Shown: positions 35,244 through 42,987 of the stretch, one piece after another
Numbering within the stretch: position 1 is the first letter of the stretch
Layout of the letters: each line of letters opens with the position of its first letter
Source: Pacificimonas sp963710205
Lineage (GTDB): Bacteria; Pseudomonadota; Alphaproteobacteria; Sphingomonadales; Sphingomonadaceae
Direction: 5' to 3'
Assembly (NCBI GenBank): GCA_963710205.1
Contig: CAVPZG010000005.1
Location: 682,001-746,000, forward strand
DNA length: 64,000 nt
Translations under genes and position numbers: made by a program
Notes under the pieces: model-generated
What the model was told of the DNA's origin: nothing
What the model saw: the letters and a program-made list of their open reading frames with translations, nothing else
Database searches by the model: none

Positions 35244-36628
35244 TCGTAAGCCTCCCGATACTTCTTCACGACCGAGAGCGCGTAGATGTTGAGCATCAGC
35301 GTCACGACAAACAGCACCAGCCCGAGCGCGAAGGCCGACAGCGTCTTGGCACTGTCAAATTCCTGGTCGCCCGTGAGCAACTGCACGATCTGCGCCGTTA
35401 CCGTCGTCACGCTTTCAAGCGGGTTGGCTGTCAGGTTGGCCGCCTGACCCGCCGCCATGACGACAATCATGGTTTCGCCGATAGCGCGGCTGACCGCCAG
35501 CAGGATGCCGCCGACGATGCCCGGAAGCGCCGCAGGGATCAGGACCTTCTTTATGGTTTCCGAAGGCGTCGCACCCATGGCGAGGCTCCCATCGCGCATG
35601 GCGCCCGGTACCGACGACAGGGCATCGTCGGCCATGGAGGACACGAAGGGAATGATCATGATTCCCATCACCGATCCCGCCGCGAGCGCACTTTCCGAAG
35701 ACGCGCTTTCAATGCCGATCGAGATGGCGAAATCGCGCACGGCCGGCGCAACGGTCAGCGCCGCGAAATAGCCGTAGACCACCGTCGGAACGCCCGCGAG
35801 CACCTCAAGCAGCGGTTTCAGGATCTTCCGCGCGCCCGGCTTTGCATATTGCGTCAAATAGATGGCCGACATCAGGCCGAGCGGGATGGCAACCGCCATG
35901 GCAATGATGGCGCCGATAAAGATGGTGCCCCAGAACAGCGGAACCGCGCCGAACGCGCCCGAAGATCCGACCTGATCCGCGCGGATCGCGGTCTGCGGAC
36001 TCCACTGGGTGCCAAAGATGAATTCGAGCGGATTTACCCGGCTGAAAAATTCGAGACTTTCATAGAGGAGCGACAGCACGATGCCGAAGGTCGTCAGGAT
36101 CGCGATAAGCGAGGCGATGGCAAGAATGATGGTCGAGAACCGCTCGACATGCGTGCGGGCGCGCAGGTCGGGGCGGGTGTTCAGCCAGGCATAGCCGCCG
36201 CCAATGAGCGCGAAAGCCATGGCCAGACCACCGATCAGCCAGTTCCATCCCGACTGAGTCGCCGCGTAAATTGGCACGGCGGCATCGACATCAGGATCAA
36301 ATGCGGCGGCGAGATCGCCCGAGACCACATTCCGCAGTTCGTTGAGAAAGCTTTGCTGCGCCAGGCCGGGTGCAGGCCGCGCGGCCTCTGGAAGCTGCGC
36401 AAGCACCTGACCTGCGACGATATTATCGCCAATCATGGCCCATATGGCGAGCAGAAGACCGGCCGGAACCAGAGCCATCAGCGCGGCGCGCGCGCCGTGG
36501 TAAACCGGCCGCGAATGCAGCGTCTTCGATCCGCCTGTCCCGGCGAAAACATTCGCACGCGCCCGCACCGCGCCATAGGACACAAGTGTGAGCGCCAGCA
36601 GAACGAGCGCGAATGCGCCTAAAGACAT
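35240..36628 (-). CDS. pstC: phosphate ABC transporter permease PstC
   Basis: Partner permease of PstA, 462 residues, with an N-terminal extension of about 170 residues containing three hydrophobic helices before the conserved core. The core has FIFGTQWSPQ, AGVPTVVYGYFAAL and the EAA-like loop LAMGATPSETIKKVLIPAAL. No pstS gene for the periplasmic binding protein precedes it, although that is the usual first gene, so PstS must be encoded elsewhere. The 86 bases before it may hold a promoter separate from that of phoR. Confidence 0.94.
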   Translation of the reverse strand: MSLGAFALVLLALTLVSYGAVRARANVFAGTGGSKTLHSRPVYHGARAALMALVPAGLLLAIWAMIGDNIVAGQVLAQLPEAARPAPGLAQQSFLNELRNVVSGDLAAAFDPDVDAAVPIYAATQSGWNWLIGGLAMAFALIGGGYAWLNTRPDLRARTHVERFSTIILAIASLIAILTTFGIVLSLLYESLEFFSRVNPLEFIFGTQWSPQTAIRADQVGSSGAFGAVPLFWGTIFIGAIIAMAVAIPLGLMSAIYLTQYAKPGARKILKPLLEVLAGVPTVVYGYFAALTVAPAVRDFAISIGIESASSESALAAGSVMGIMIIPFVSSMADDALSSVPGAMRDGSLAMGATPSETIKKVLIPAALPGIVGGILLAVSRAIGETMIVVMAAGQAANLTANPLESVTTVTAQIVQLLTGDQEFDSAKTLSAFALGLVLFVVTLMLNIYALSVVKKYREAYE

Positions 36629-36714
36629 GGATATCCCCTAAAGCCGCTAAATCGCTGCGGTTTCTGCGAAACGAACCAAAAGCGCGGCACGATTACAGGC
36701 ATGATGTGTGCGCG

Positions 36715-37971
36715 CTACCTCGCATTGTCTGTTTGCACTTTTGTGACGGACGGGCCGGATAATGTCTGCACAGGCATCAAAGTGAAGCTGACGACGGTTC
36801 CCTCCCCCTGCTTCGAGCGGATTTCCAGACGGCCGCGGTGCCGCTCGACAATATGCTTTACGATGGCAAGGCCAAGCCCGGTCCCGCCAAGCTGGCGCGA
36901 GCGCCCCGCGTCGACCCGGTAGAATCTTTCGGTGAGCCGGGGAATATGCTCGGCAGCAATGCCGTCCCCCTGATTGATGATGGAAATCCTTACCATCCCC
37001 GCCGCCATGTTCGCACGAATGATGACCGGCGTGTTCTCGCGGCCATATTTGATGGCGTTGGTGACAAGATTGCCAAGCACCTGAAGCAGCTGGTCATGAT
37101 CGCCCATGACAGCGGGCAGATCCTCCCTCGCCTCGATGACCAGGTCGCCATGCCATTGCTGCATGGTCGCGACATATTCGTTTAGCAGGTCCGCAACATC
37201 GACAGCATCGCGCGGCCTGACATTCTTGTCCCGCTCGACGCGTGAAAGCGACAGAAGATCGTCAATCAGCCGGGTCATTCGCGCCGCCTCGTCCGCCATG
37301 ACGCCGAGAAAGCGCGACCGCGCTTCGTCGTCATTCGCGGCGGGGCCCTGCAGTGTTTCAATGAAACCCGTGAGCGACGCGAGCGGGGTCCGCAGTTCAT
37401 GGCTGGCATTGGCGACGAAATCGGTGCGGGTCCGCTCCGCCGCGCGCGCCGGGGACATGTCGGAAATCGTCACAAGGAGGTCGCCGCCGGATGTCGGTCT
37501 GGCGCGCAGATTATAGACGGCGCCGGTGCGTCCGAGCCCCTCCACCTCGCGCATCAGTTCACGCCCGTCCGACAAGGCCGTTTCAACCAGGTCGAGCGCG
37601 GCGGGCTGGCGTAAGGCCAGCCGCACATGCTCACCCATCGTGCCGCCGAGCAGTTCGGTCGCGGCGCGGTTCGCGGCAATGACCGCGCCGTCCGCCGACA
37701 GCATCAGCGCCGCGTCATGTATGTCTTCGATCATCAATCCGGGCTGCAGCACCGGATCGGGCACCGGTTCGGCAGCGCTCTCTTCGGCCGGAGGCGGAAC
37801 GAAGCTGTCGAAAAGTCCGGGCAGCAACATCAACAGGACCGCGCCAGAGGCCACCGCGGCCACGGGAAATCCGGCTCCGATCGTCCAGCCAGTGAGCCCA
37901 AGCAGCACCGCAACGATCAGCAAACGTAGGTTCCGCAAGTTCATTTCTGGGTTTCGACCCTTTTCCTGCAT
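36715..37971 (-). CDS. phoR: phosphate regulon sensor histidine kinase PhoR
   Basis: Membrane sensor kinase of 418 residues. Two short N-terminal helices (about 13-49) with almost no periplasmic loop mean it cannot sense phosphate directly and must read the Pst-PhoU state. A PAS-like domain follows (about 75-165), then the HisKA motif NASHELRTPLASLTG with the phosphorylated His near 192, and the ATPase domain with GGTGLGLAIVKHIVERH. The alternative start at 37944 (MNLRNLRLL) is also possible. It is the first gene of this phosphate operon. Confidence 0.94.
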   Translation of the reverse strand: MQEKGRNPEMNLRNLRLLIVAVLLGLTGWTIGAGFPVAAVASGAVLLMLLPGLFDSFVPPPAEESAAEPVPDPVLQPGLMIEDIHDAALMLSADGAVIAANRAATELLGGTMGEHVRLALRQPAALDLVETALSDGRELMREVEGLGRTGAVYNLRARPTSGGDLLVTISDMSPARAAERTRTDFVANASHELRTPLASLTGFIETLQGPAANDDEARSRFLGVMADEAARMTRLIDDLLSLSRVERDKNVRPRDAVDVADLLNEYVATMQQWHGDLVIEAREDLPAVMGDHDQLLQVLGNLVTNAIKYGRENTPVIIRANMAAGMVRISIINQGDGIAAEHIPRLTERFYRVDAGRSRQLGGTGLGLAIVKHIVERHRGRLEIRSKQGEGTVVSFTLMPVQTLSGPSVTKVQTDNAR

Positions 37972-38179
37972 GCCGGACGAGCGTATATATGAAGTTCAAA
38001 AACGTAAGCCATGTGTCGGTATAGTTTACAACATCGGGGATTCCGATTTTTGGTTAACGCCTGTTTTCAGCGGGTTACGTCATTGGTACAGATGTTGCTT
38101 GGTATAGGGCATATGTTTCGCTAGCGTTCCTTTGGGGATTGGGGTGCGGCGTGATCAACACGAATCAAGGCAGGGTGAT

Positions 38180-38686
38180 ATGATGACTGACGAAACTGGC
38201 AAGACGACCGAAACGCCCAAGGCCGCCACCGACGCGACAAGCTCGCGCCGCAGCGTCCTGAAACTGGGTGCCGTGGCCGTGCCCGCGATTGCGACGCTCA
38301 GCCCATCGATGGCCATGGCGACAGGCGGTGGCGGCGGGGCTGCGATTTCGCTCATGACCTGCACCGTGCCGATGGACGCCACTTGGTACGACGAATTCGG
38401 CTATCCCGTGCCTGAAGGAACCGTGATCAAGGGTGAGCACGGGCCGAAGCCGTTCTTCCACCGCGACAAGCAGAAGATCTGGGTCTTCCGCGCCCCGCCC
38501 GGCAACGCCTATTCCGGCCAGCAGCTGAAGGATGCCTTTCCCGGCGGCTTCGGAGGCGCGCGCATCCCGCCCGCCGGTGTCGATTCGATGCAGTTCGATG
38601 CCCATGTCGCCTACCTGACCAATGTCCGCAGCGGCCATGTCGCCGGTGCCGGTCTGACCTGTATCGTATCGCTGACCAACGTCTGA
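38180..38686 (+). CDS. Tat-signal protein upstream of the HPr-rel-A cassette, candidate substrate
   Basis: Unrecognised protein of 168 residues from the ATG at 38180 (cagggtgat upstream); 38183 is equally good, and the longer reading from 38132 lacks a site. A twin-arginine signal is clear: SSRRSVLKLG followed by a hydrophobic run ending SMAMA near residue 47. The mature part starts with a glycine-rich stretch and has two cysteines in similar contexts, Cys61 (LMTCTV) and Cys161 (GLTCIV), which could close a disulphide. No enzyme motif is visible. It lies directly before PqqD-like, kinase and nucleotidyltransferase genes, so it may be their target; that is inference. Confidence 0.75.
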   Translation: MMTDETGKTTETPKAATDATSSRRSVLKLGAVAVPAIATLSPSMAMATGGGGGAAISLMTCTVPMDATWYDEFGYPVPEGTVIKGEHGPKPFFHRDKQKIWVFRAPPGNAYSGQQLKDAFPGGFGGARIPPAGVDSMQFDAHVAYLTNVRSGHVAGAGLTCIVSLTNV

Positions 38687-38690
38687 GGTG

Positions 38691-38993
38691 ATGGCTGGCG
38701 GCAATGAGGGAGCCGTGCGCTATGCGCCGGTTCCTGATGAGGTGCGCGTCGAAAGGCTGGAAGACCTGACGCTCGTCTTCCATCGCCTTTCCAGCGAAAC
38801 ACATATATTGTCCCCGGAAATGGACGCTATCTTCACCCAGATTCCGGCCGGGGGCGACGATGTCGCTGGCATATTGCGGCGGCTGGAAGCCGAACATGGC
38901 GCTGTCGAGGCCGAGGGCGGCGATGCAGCCGGCGTGATCGCGGCAAGGCTGGAGGAACTGGCGGCACTCGGACTCGTCCGCCGCGAAGCATGA
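38691..38993 (+). CDS. PqqD-family protein of the HPr-rel-A system
   Basis: A 100-residue protein (a GTG at 38688 is an equal start option) with the PqqD fold pattern: an N-terminal strand block RVERLEDLTLVFHRLSSETH, then ILSPEMDAIFTQIPAG and a C-terminal winged helix ending LEELAALGLVRREA. PqqD-like domains bind precursor peptides and present them to modifying enzymes. It starts a few bases after the Tat-signal gene and overlaps the kinase gene by ATGA. The combination is the one I know as the HPr-rel-A system, whose function is not established. Confidence 0.85.
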   Translation: MAGGNEGAVRYAPVPDEVRVERLEDLTLVFHRLSSETHILSPEMDAIFTQIPAGGDDVAGILRRLEAEHGAVEAEGGDAAGVIAARLEELAALGLVRREA

Positions 38994-39883
38994 GCCTGCC
39001 GCATCTGCGGGTTCGCATCGGCCCCGCGATTTTCGATCTTCGTTCCCGGTTCCGCAGTGCCATTCGGGAGTCGCGTCAGCTATATCGCGATTATCCGCAG
39101 GGCCTGGAGGACGAGATCTATGATTTCGCCATAGAGGCCGTGCCGATAAGTCCGCTGCGGCGATGGATTCGCCCTGCGATGACCTTTCGGGCGGATTACC
39201 AGCTGGAAGACATCGTACCTGTCGAGGCACGCCTTGGGATGCTCGGCCTGGAAATGGCCGTCAACATGCAGATGGCACTCGGCTACAAGCGCGAAATCGT
39301 GCTTCATGCCGCAAGTGCCGCGCGTCGAACGGCAAAAGGCGAGCGTGCGATCCTGATTGTCGGTGATTCGGGTGCGGGCAAGAGTACCCTGTCCGCGTTG
39401 CTGTCCTACAGCGCGGGCTGGCGGCATTTCGGCGACGAGCTGGCGCTGATCACGATGGGCGAGAAGGTTTTGCTGCGCCCCTATCCCCGGCCGATCGGGC
39501 TGAAAAACCAGTCCATCGGCGAAATGGAGGCGCGCGTGCCCGCGGACAGGTTCGGCCCGCGTCTCGAAAATACGGTCAAGGGGACGATGCGCCATCTGCT
39601 GCCGCCCAAGGCCGCGATCGATGCCATGGACATCCCCGCCCCGCCATCGCTGATCGTGTCGCCGCGTTTTACCGCGGGCGCGAAACCGGAAACGCGGCGG
39701 ATGACGCAGTCGGAGGCCTATCTGCGCCTTTCCGTGGCCAGCACAAATCAGTTGAGGCTGGGCGAACCCGGCTTCGAGACATTCGTCCGGCTGATCCGCG
39801 AGGTACCCGCTTATGATATCACCTATGGCAGCAGCGAGGATGCGCTGGCACTGGTCGATGAGCTCTGGAGTGCCGCGACGTGA
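38990..39883 (+). CDS. HprK-related kinase A
   Basis: A 297-residue protein related to HPr kinase/phosphorylase. The P-loop GDSGAGKST is at residues 125-133, and FGDELALI (147-154) is the metal-binding segment. The first 100 residues have no HprK N-terminal domain match and may bind substrate. True HprK acts on HPr in sugar regulation; no HPr gene is nearby, and relatives in RiPP clusters phosphorylate peptides. It overlaps both neighbours by four bases, so the three genes are strictly co-expressed. Confidence 0.87.
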   Translation: MSLPHLRVRIGPAIFDLRSRFRSAIRESRQLYRDYPQGLEDEIYDFAIEAVPISPLRRWIRPAMTFRADYQLEDIVPVEARLGMLGLEMAVNMQMALGYKREIVLHAASAARRTAKGERAILIVGDSGAGKSTLSALLSYSAGWRHFGDELALITMGEKVLLRPYPRPIGLKNQSIGEMEARVPADRFGPRLENTVKGTMRHLLPPKAAIDAMDIPAPPSLIVSPRFTAGAKPETRRMTQSEAYLRLSVASTNQLRLGEPGFETFVRLIREVPAYDITYGSSEDALALVDELWSAAT

Positions 39884-40932
39884 AGCCCACCGGTCTGTTA
39901 TACGCGTCACTGCGTGAGCCGGCGACGATGGCCCGCCTGGAGCCGGATGCCTGGAACGCCCTGATCCGGAGGGCGCTGGCGGAAATGCTTCTGGGAACGC
40001 TTGGCGTGCGGTCACAGGGATTGAACGTCCCGCCGCGGGCACGCGCACTTCTGGATGAAGCCGCTGCCGCCGCCGCGCTGAACCACAAGGCGGCCCGCTA
40101 CGAAGTCCGGATGATGGCCGAAGCGCTGCACCCGGCACGGATTCCCGTTCTCCTGATGAAGGGGTCCGCCTATCTGATGGCGGATCTGCCGCCCCTGCCC
40201 GGCCGCAACATCGGCGACCTGGACATCATGGTGCCGGAGGATGCGATTGAAGACGCAGAGGCGGCGCTGAAGGCGAATGGCTGGATCTCCGTGAAGGCGA
40301 AGGGCAGCTATGATGACCAATATTACCGGGACCACATGCACGAACTGCCACCGCTGGCGCATGAGCGGCGGGGCGGCGTGATCGACCTGCACCACAATAT
40401 CCTGCCACGGACGGCACGGCTGTCGCCTCAGCCAGAACGGATGTTCGAACATGCGGTAGATGTCGCGGACGGCGTGTCCGTCATGGGACCGGCGGACATG
40501 ATGCTGCACTGCGCGACGCATCTCGCCTATGACGGCGATTTCCAGGGCGGCCCGCGCAACCTGTGGGACATGGATGGGCTGGCGCGGCATTTCGCAGAAA
40601 CATCCGGTTTCTGGGATGACCTCTCGCAGGCGGCGAAGGCACAGCAGCTGCAGGTTCCGCTCGCTCGCGCGCTGAGGCTCGCACATGCGCTCTATCAGAC
40701 GCCCTCGCCGCGCGAACTGCGAGGACGAGCGGACGTCGTGGACCGGCTGGCAATCAGAAAACTGCATGGCCGGGATGACTATGGCCAGCTCGCCGTACCG
40801 CTAACCGAATTTGCGCTGTTCGTCCGCGGACACTGGCTGAGAATGCCGCCGCTGATGCTGGCGAAGCATCTTATGACCAAATGGCAGGCGCGACGTGCCG
40901 AAGCGCGGCGGGAAGTTCCGACCAGGCGCTGA
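39880..40932 (+). CDS. nucleotidyltransferase family protein of the HPr-rel-A system
   Basis: A 350-residue protein with the uncharacterised nucleotidyltransferase fold: KGSAYL at 94-99 and the metal-binding pair in GDLDIMV (112-118), followed by DLHHNILPR. These match the Gly-Ser and Asp-x-Asp motifs of the polymerase-beta-like superfamily. It starts with GTG overlapping the kinase stop (GTGA). The 3' end overlaps gph on the opposite strand by 62 bases. It may add a nucleotide to a peptide or other substrate prepared by the PqqD-like protein and kinase; no direct evidence is visible. Confidence 0.84.
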   Translation: MKPTGLLYASLREPATMARLEPDAWNALIRRALAEMLLGTLGVRSQGLNVPPRARALLDEAAAAAALNHKAARYEVRMMAEALHPARIPVLLMKGSAYLMADLPPLPGRNIGDLDIMVPEDAIEDAEAALKANGWISVKAKGSYDDQYYRDHMHELPPLAHERRGGVIDLHHNILPRTARLSPQPERMFEHAVDVADGVSVMGPADMMLHCATHLAYDGDFQGGPRNLWDMDGLARHFAETSGFWDDLSQAAKAQQLQVPLARALRLAHALYQTPSPRELRGRADVVDRLAIRKLHGRDDYGQLAVPLTEFALFVRGHWLRMPPLMLAKHLMTKWQARRAEARREVPTRR

Positions 40933-41545
40933 TGCAGATGTCGGCAGCCAGTTCCGCGGCCGGCCTATCCAGATAGCCGAACGTGCAGAGCACGGTAGGG
41001 ATGCCCGCCGCGCGGCCCGCCAGCGTGTCACTGGACGAATCGCCGACAAACGCGCTGCGGCCGACATCGCCGCCCGCGCGGGCAACTGTTTCCGTCAAAT
41101 GGCGCGGATCAGGCTTTTTCACGTCCAGACTGTCCGCGCCGAGAATGACAGCGAAGCGGTCGGCCCAGCCAAGTTCGGCAACCAGCTTTTCCGCGAGTCG
41201 CAGCGGCTTGTTCGTGCAGATGGCCAGCACCGCGTCGGCAGCGAGTTCGTCAAGAACCACCTCCACACCGTCCCAAGGGCGTGACCCTTCACAGATATGC
41301 GCGGCGTAATGATCGAGAAAAAGGGGCAGTCCTTCGTCCAGCATCGCCGGCGTGCCGCCGCCCGTCAGCGCCAGTCCCTTCTCAATTGTCCGGCGTGCAC
41401 CATGTCCGACCATGTCGCGCACCCTTGCGGTCTCGACATGCGGCCGGCCGAAATGGGTCAGCACGGCATTCATGGCACCCGCCAGATCGGGCGCGGTATC
41501 GACGAGTGTGCCATCAAGATCGAAGGCGATGCAGGGTCTTGTCAT
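40871..41545 (-). CDS. gph: phosphoglycolate phosphatase
   Basis: HAD-superfamily phosphatase of 224 residues. The nucleophile motif FDLDGTLVDTAPD is at residues 8-20, motif II is CTNKP, and motif III/IV lies in KKPDPRHL and FVGDSSSDTLAGRAAG. This pattern and the helical cap fit Gph, which removes 2-phosphoglycolate arising from DNA repair or oxygenation. The last 20 codons overlap the nucleotidyltransferase gene on the plus strand. Confidence 0.9.
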   Translation of the reverse strand: MTRPCIAFDLDGTLVDTAPDLAGAMNAVLTHFGRPHVETARVRDMVGHGARRTIEKGLALTGGGTPAMLDEGLPLFLDHYAAHICEGSRPWDGVEVVLDELAADAVLAICTNKPLRLAEKLVAELGWADRFAVILGADSLDVKKPDPRHLTETVARAGGDVGRSAFVGDSSSDTLAGRAAGIPTVLCTFGYLDRPAAELAADICISAWSELPAALRHVAPAIWS

Positions 41546-41627
41546 ATCGCGCGTCTCTTCGAAGGCGCTTGTGGAAATGGCAAGACTCTTCGGCTAAGCG
41601 CGCGGGCAATACAGGAGACCGAATTCG

Positions 41628-42983
41628 ATGAGCCAACGGCCAGTTGCCGCGATCATCCTTGCCGCCGGCAAGGGCACGCGCATGAAATCCGCCACGCACA
41701 AGGTGCTGCATCCGGTCGGCGGGCGGCCCATGCTGCGCGGACTTGTGGCTGAATTCAGCCGTCTGACGCTCGCAAGGACAGTCATCGTCGTGGGGGCGGG
41801 CGCGGAAAGCGTTCAGGACGCACTCGCGGAAGACGGGGCGGTCTTCGCCCATCAGACCGAGCAGCTGGGCACGGCGCACGCAGCGCTGATGGCGAAAGAC
41901 GCGCTTGCTGGATTTGATGGCGACATCCTGGTCTGTTTTGGCGACGTTCCGCTCTTGAAGGCGGAAACCATCGGACGGATGCAGGACCGGCTGCATGCCG
42001 AAGACACGCCCGCAAGCGTCGTTCTTGGCTTTCGCCCTGCCGATCCCAAGGCCTATGGCCGTGTGATTGCGCGCGGCGACGGACGCATTGAGAAAATGGT
42101 CGAGTACAAGGATGCGAGCGCGGCGGAACGCGCTGAAACGCTGTGCAACGCCGGGCCCCTGATCGCGCGCGGCGCGGAACTGTTCGACCTGCTTTCCCGC
42201 ATTGGCAACGACAATGCACAGGGCGAATATTATCTGCCGGACGTCGTCACGGTTGCGGACTCGGATGGTCGCCACAGCGCTGTCGTCGAAGCGCCGGAGC
42301 GCGAAGTTGTCGGCGTCAATGACCGTATCGACCTCGCCGCGGCGGAAGCGCTGTGGCAGGACGAGCAGCGCGAGGCGATGATGCGCGGCGGCGTGACGCT
42401 GCGCGCACCGGAAACCGTATTCTTCAGCTGGGATACAGAGATCGCGGCGGACGTCGTGATCGAGCCTAATGTCGTTTTCGGACCCGGCGTGAAAATCGAG
42501 AGCGGCGCGATCATCCGCGCGCATTCGCACCTGGAGGGCGCACATGTCGGCCCCGACTGTGAAGTCGGCCCCTTTGCCCGTCTGCGCCCCGGCGCGGTCA
42601 TGCAGACAGGGTCCAAGGTCGGCAATTTTGTCGAAATGAAGAAAACCAGTCTCGGCCCCGGTGCGAAAGCGAACCACCTCACCTATCTGGGCGACACGTC
42701 GGTCGGCGCGGGCGCGAATATCGGCGCGGGCACGATCACATGCAATTATGACGGTTTTTTCAAATATCAGACCGTGATCGGCGAAGGCGCCTTCATCGGC
42801 TCCAATTCCTCACTGGTCGCGCCAGTCACGATTGCGGACGGCGCGATTGTGGGCGCGGGCTCGGTTGTCACCAAGGATGTGAGTGCGGACGCGCTTGGCG
42901 TAACCCGTGCCGATCAGATTGAAAAATCAGGCTGGGCGGCACGGTTCCGCACGGCGCAGGCAAAGAAAAAGAAGGCAGGCTAA
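41628..42983 (+). CDS. glmU: bifunctional UDP-GlcNAc pyrophosphorylase / glucosamine-1-phosphate acetyltransferase
   Basis: Makes UDP-N-acetylglucosamine for peptidoglycan and lipid A. The protein has 451 residues. The N-terminal uridyltransferase has LAAGKGTRMKS (residues 12-22) and FGDVPLL; the C-terminal left-handed beta-helix acetyltransferase includes AIIRAHSHLEGAHVG and TITCNYDGFFKYQT. The C-terminus ends in a lysine-rich tail. glmS follows four bases after the stop, so the two genes of the pathway are coupled. Confidence 0.96.
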   Translation: MSQRPVAAIILAAGKGTRMKSATHKVLHPVGGRPMLRGLVAEFSRLTLARTVIVVGAGAESVQDALAEDGAVFAHQTEQLGTAHAALMAKDALAGFDGDILVCFGDVPLLKAETIGRMQDRLHAEDTPASVVLGFRPADPKAYGRVIARGDGRIEKMVEYKDASAAERAETLCNAGPLIARGAELFDLLSRIGNDNAQGEYYLPDVVTVADSDGRHSAVVEAPEREVVGVNDRIDLAAAEALWQDEQREAMMRGGVTLRAPETVFFSWDTEIAADVVIEPNVVFGPGVKIESGAIIRAHSHLEGAHVGPDCEVGPFARLRPGAVMQTGSKVGNFVEMKKTSLGPGAKANHLTYLGDTSVGAGANIGAGTITCNYDGFFKYQTVIGEGAFIGSNSSLVAPVTIADGAIVGAGSVVTKDVSADALGVTRADQIEKSGWAARFRTAQAKKKKAG

Positions 42984-42987
42984 ACGC

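Noticed and set aside
36629..36714. Possible PhoB box before pstC (a CTGTAAT-like stretch on the minus strand).
   Set aside because: Only one weak half-site is visible, without the second direct repeat at the required spacing; the gap before phoR, 37972-38179, shows none either.
37526..38107. Plus-strand frame running from phoR into the gap before the Tat-signal gene.
   Set aside because: Mostly antisense to phoR, with no domain and no ribosome binding site.
42960..42987. glmS ribozyme upstream of glmS.
   Set aside because: Only four bases separate the glmU stop from the glmS ATG, and no ribozyme-like fold is visible.
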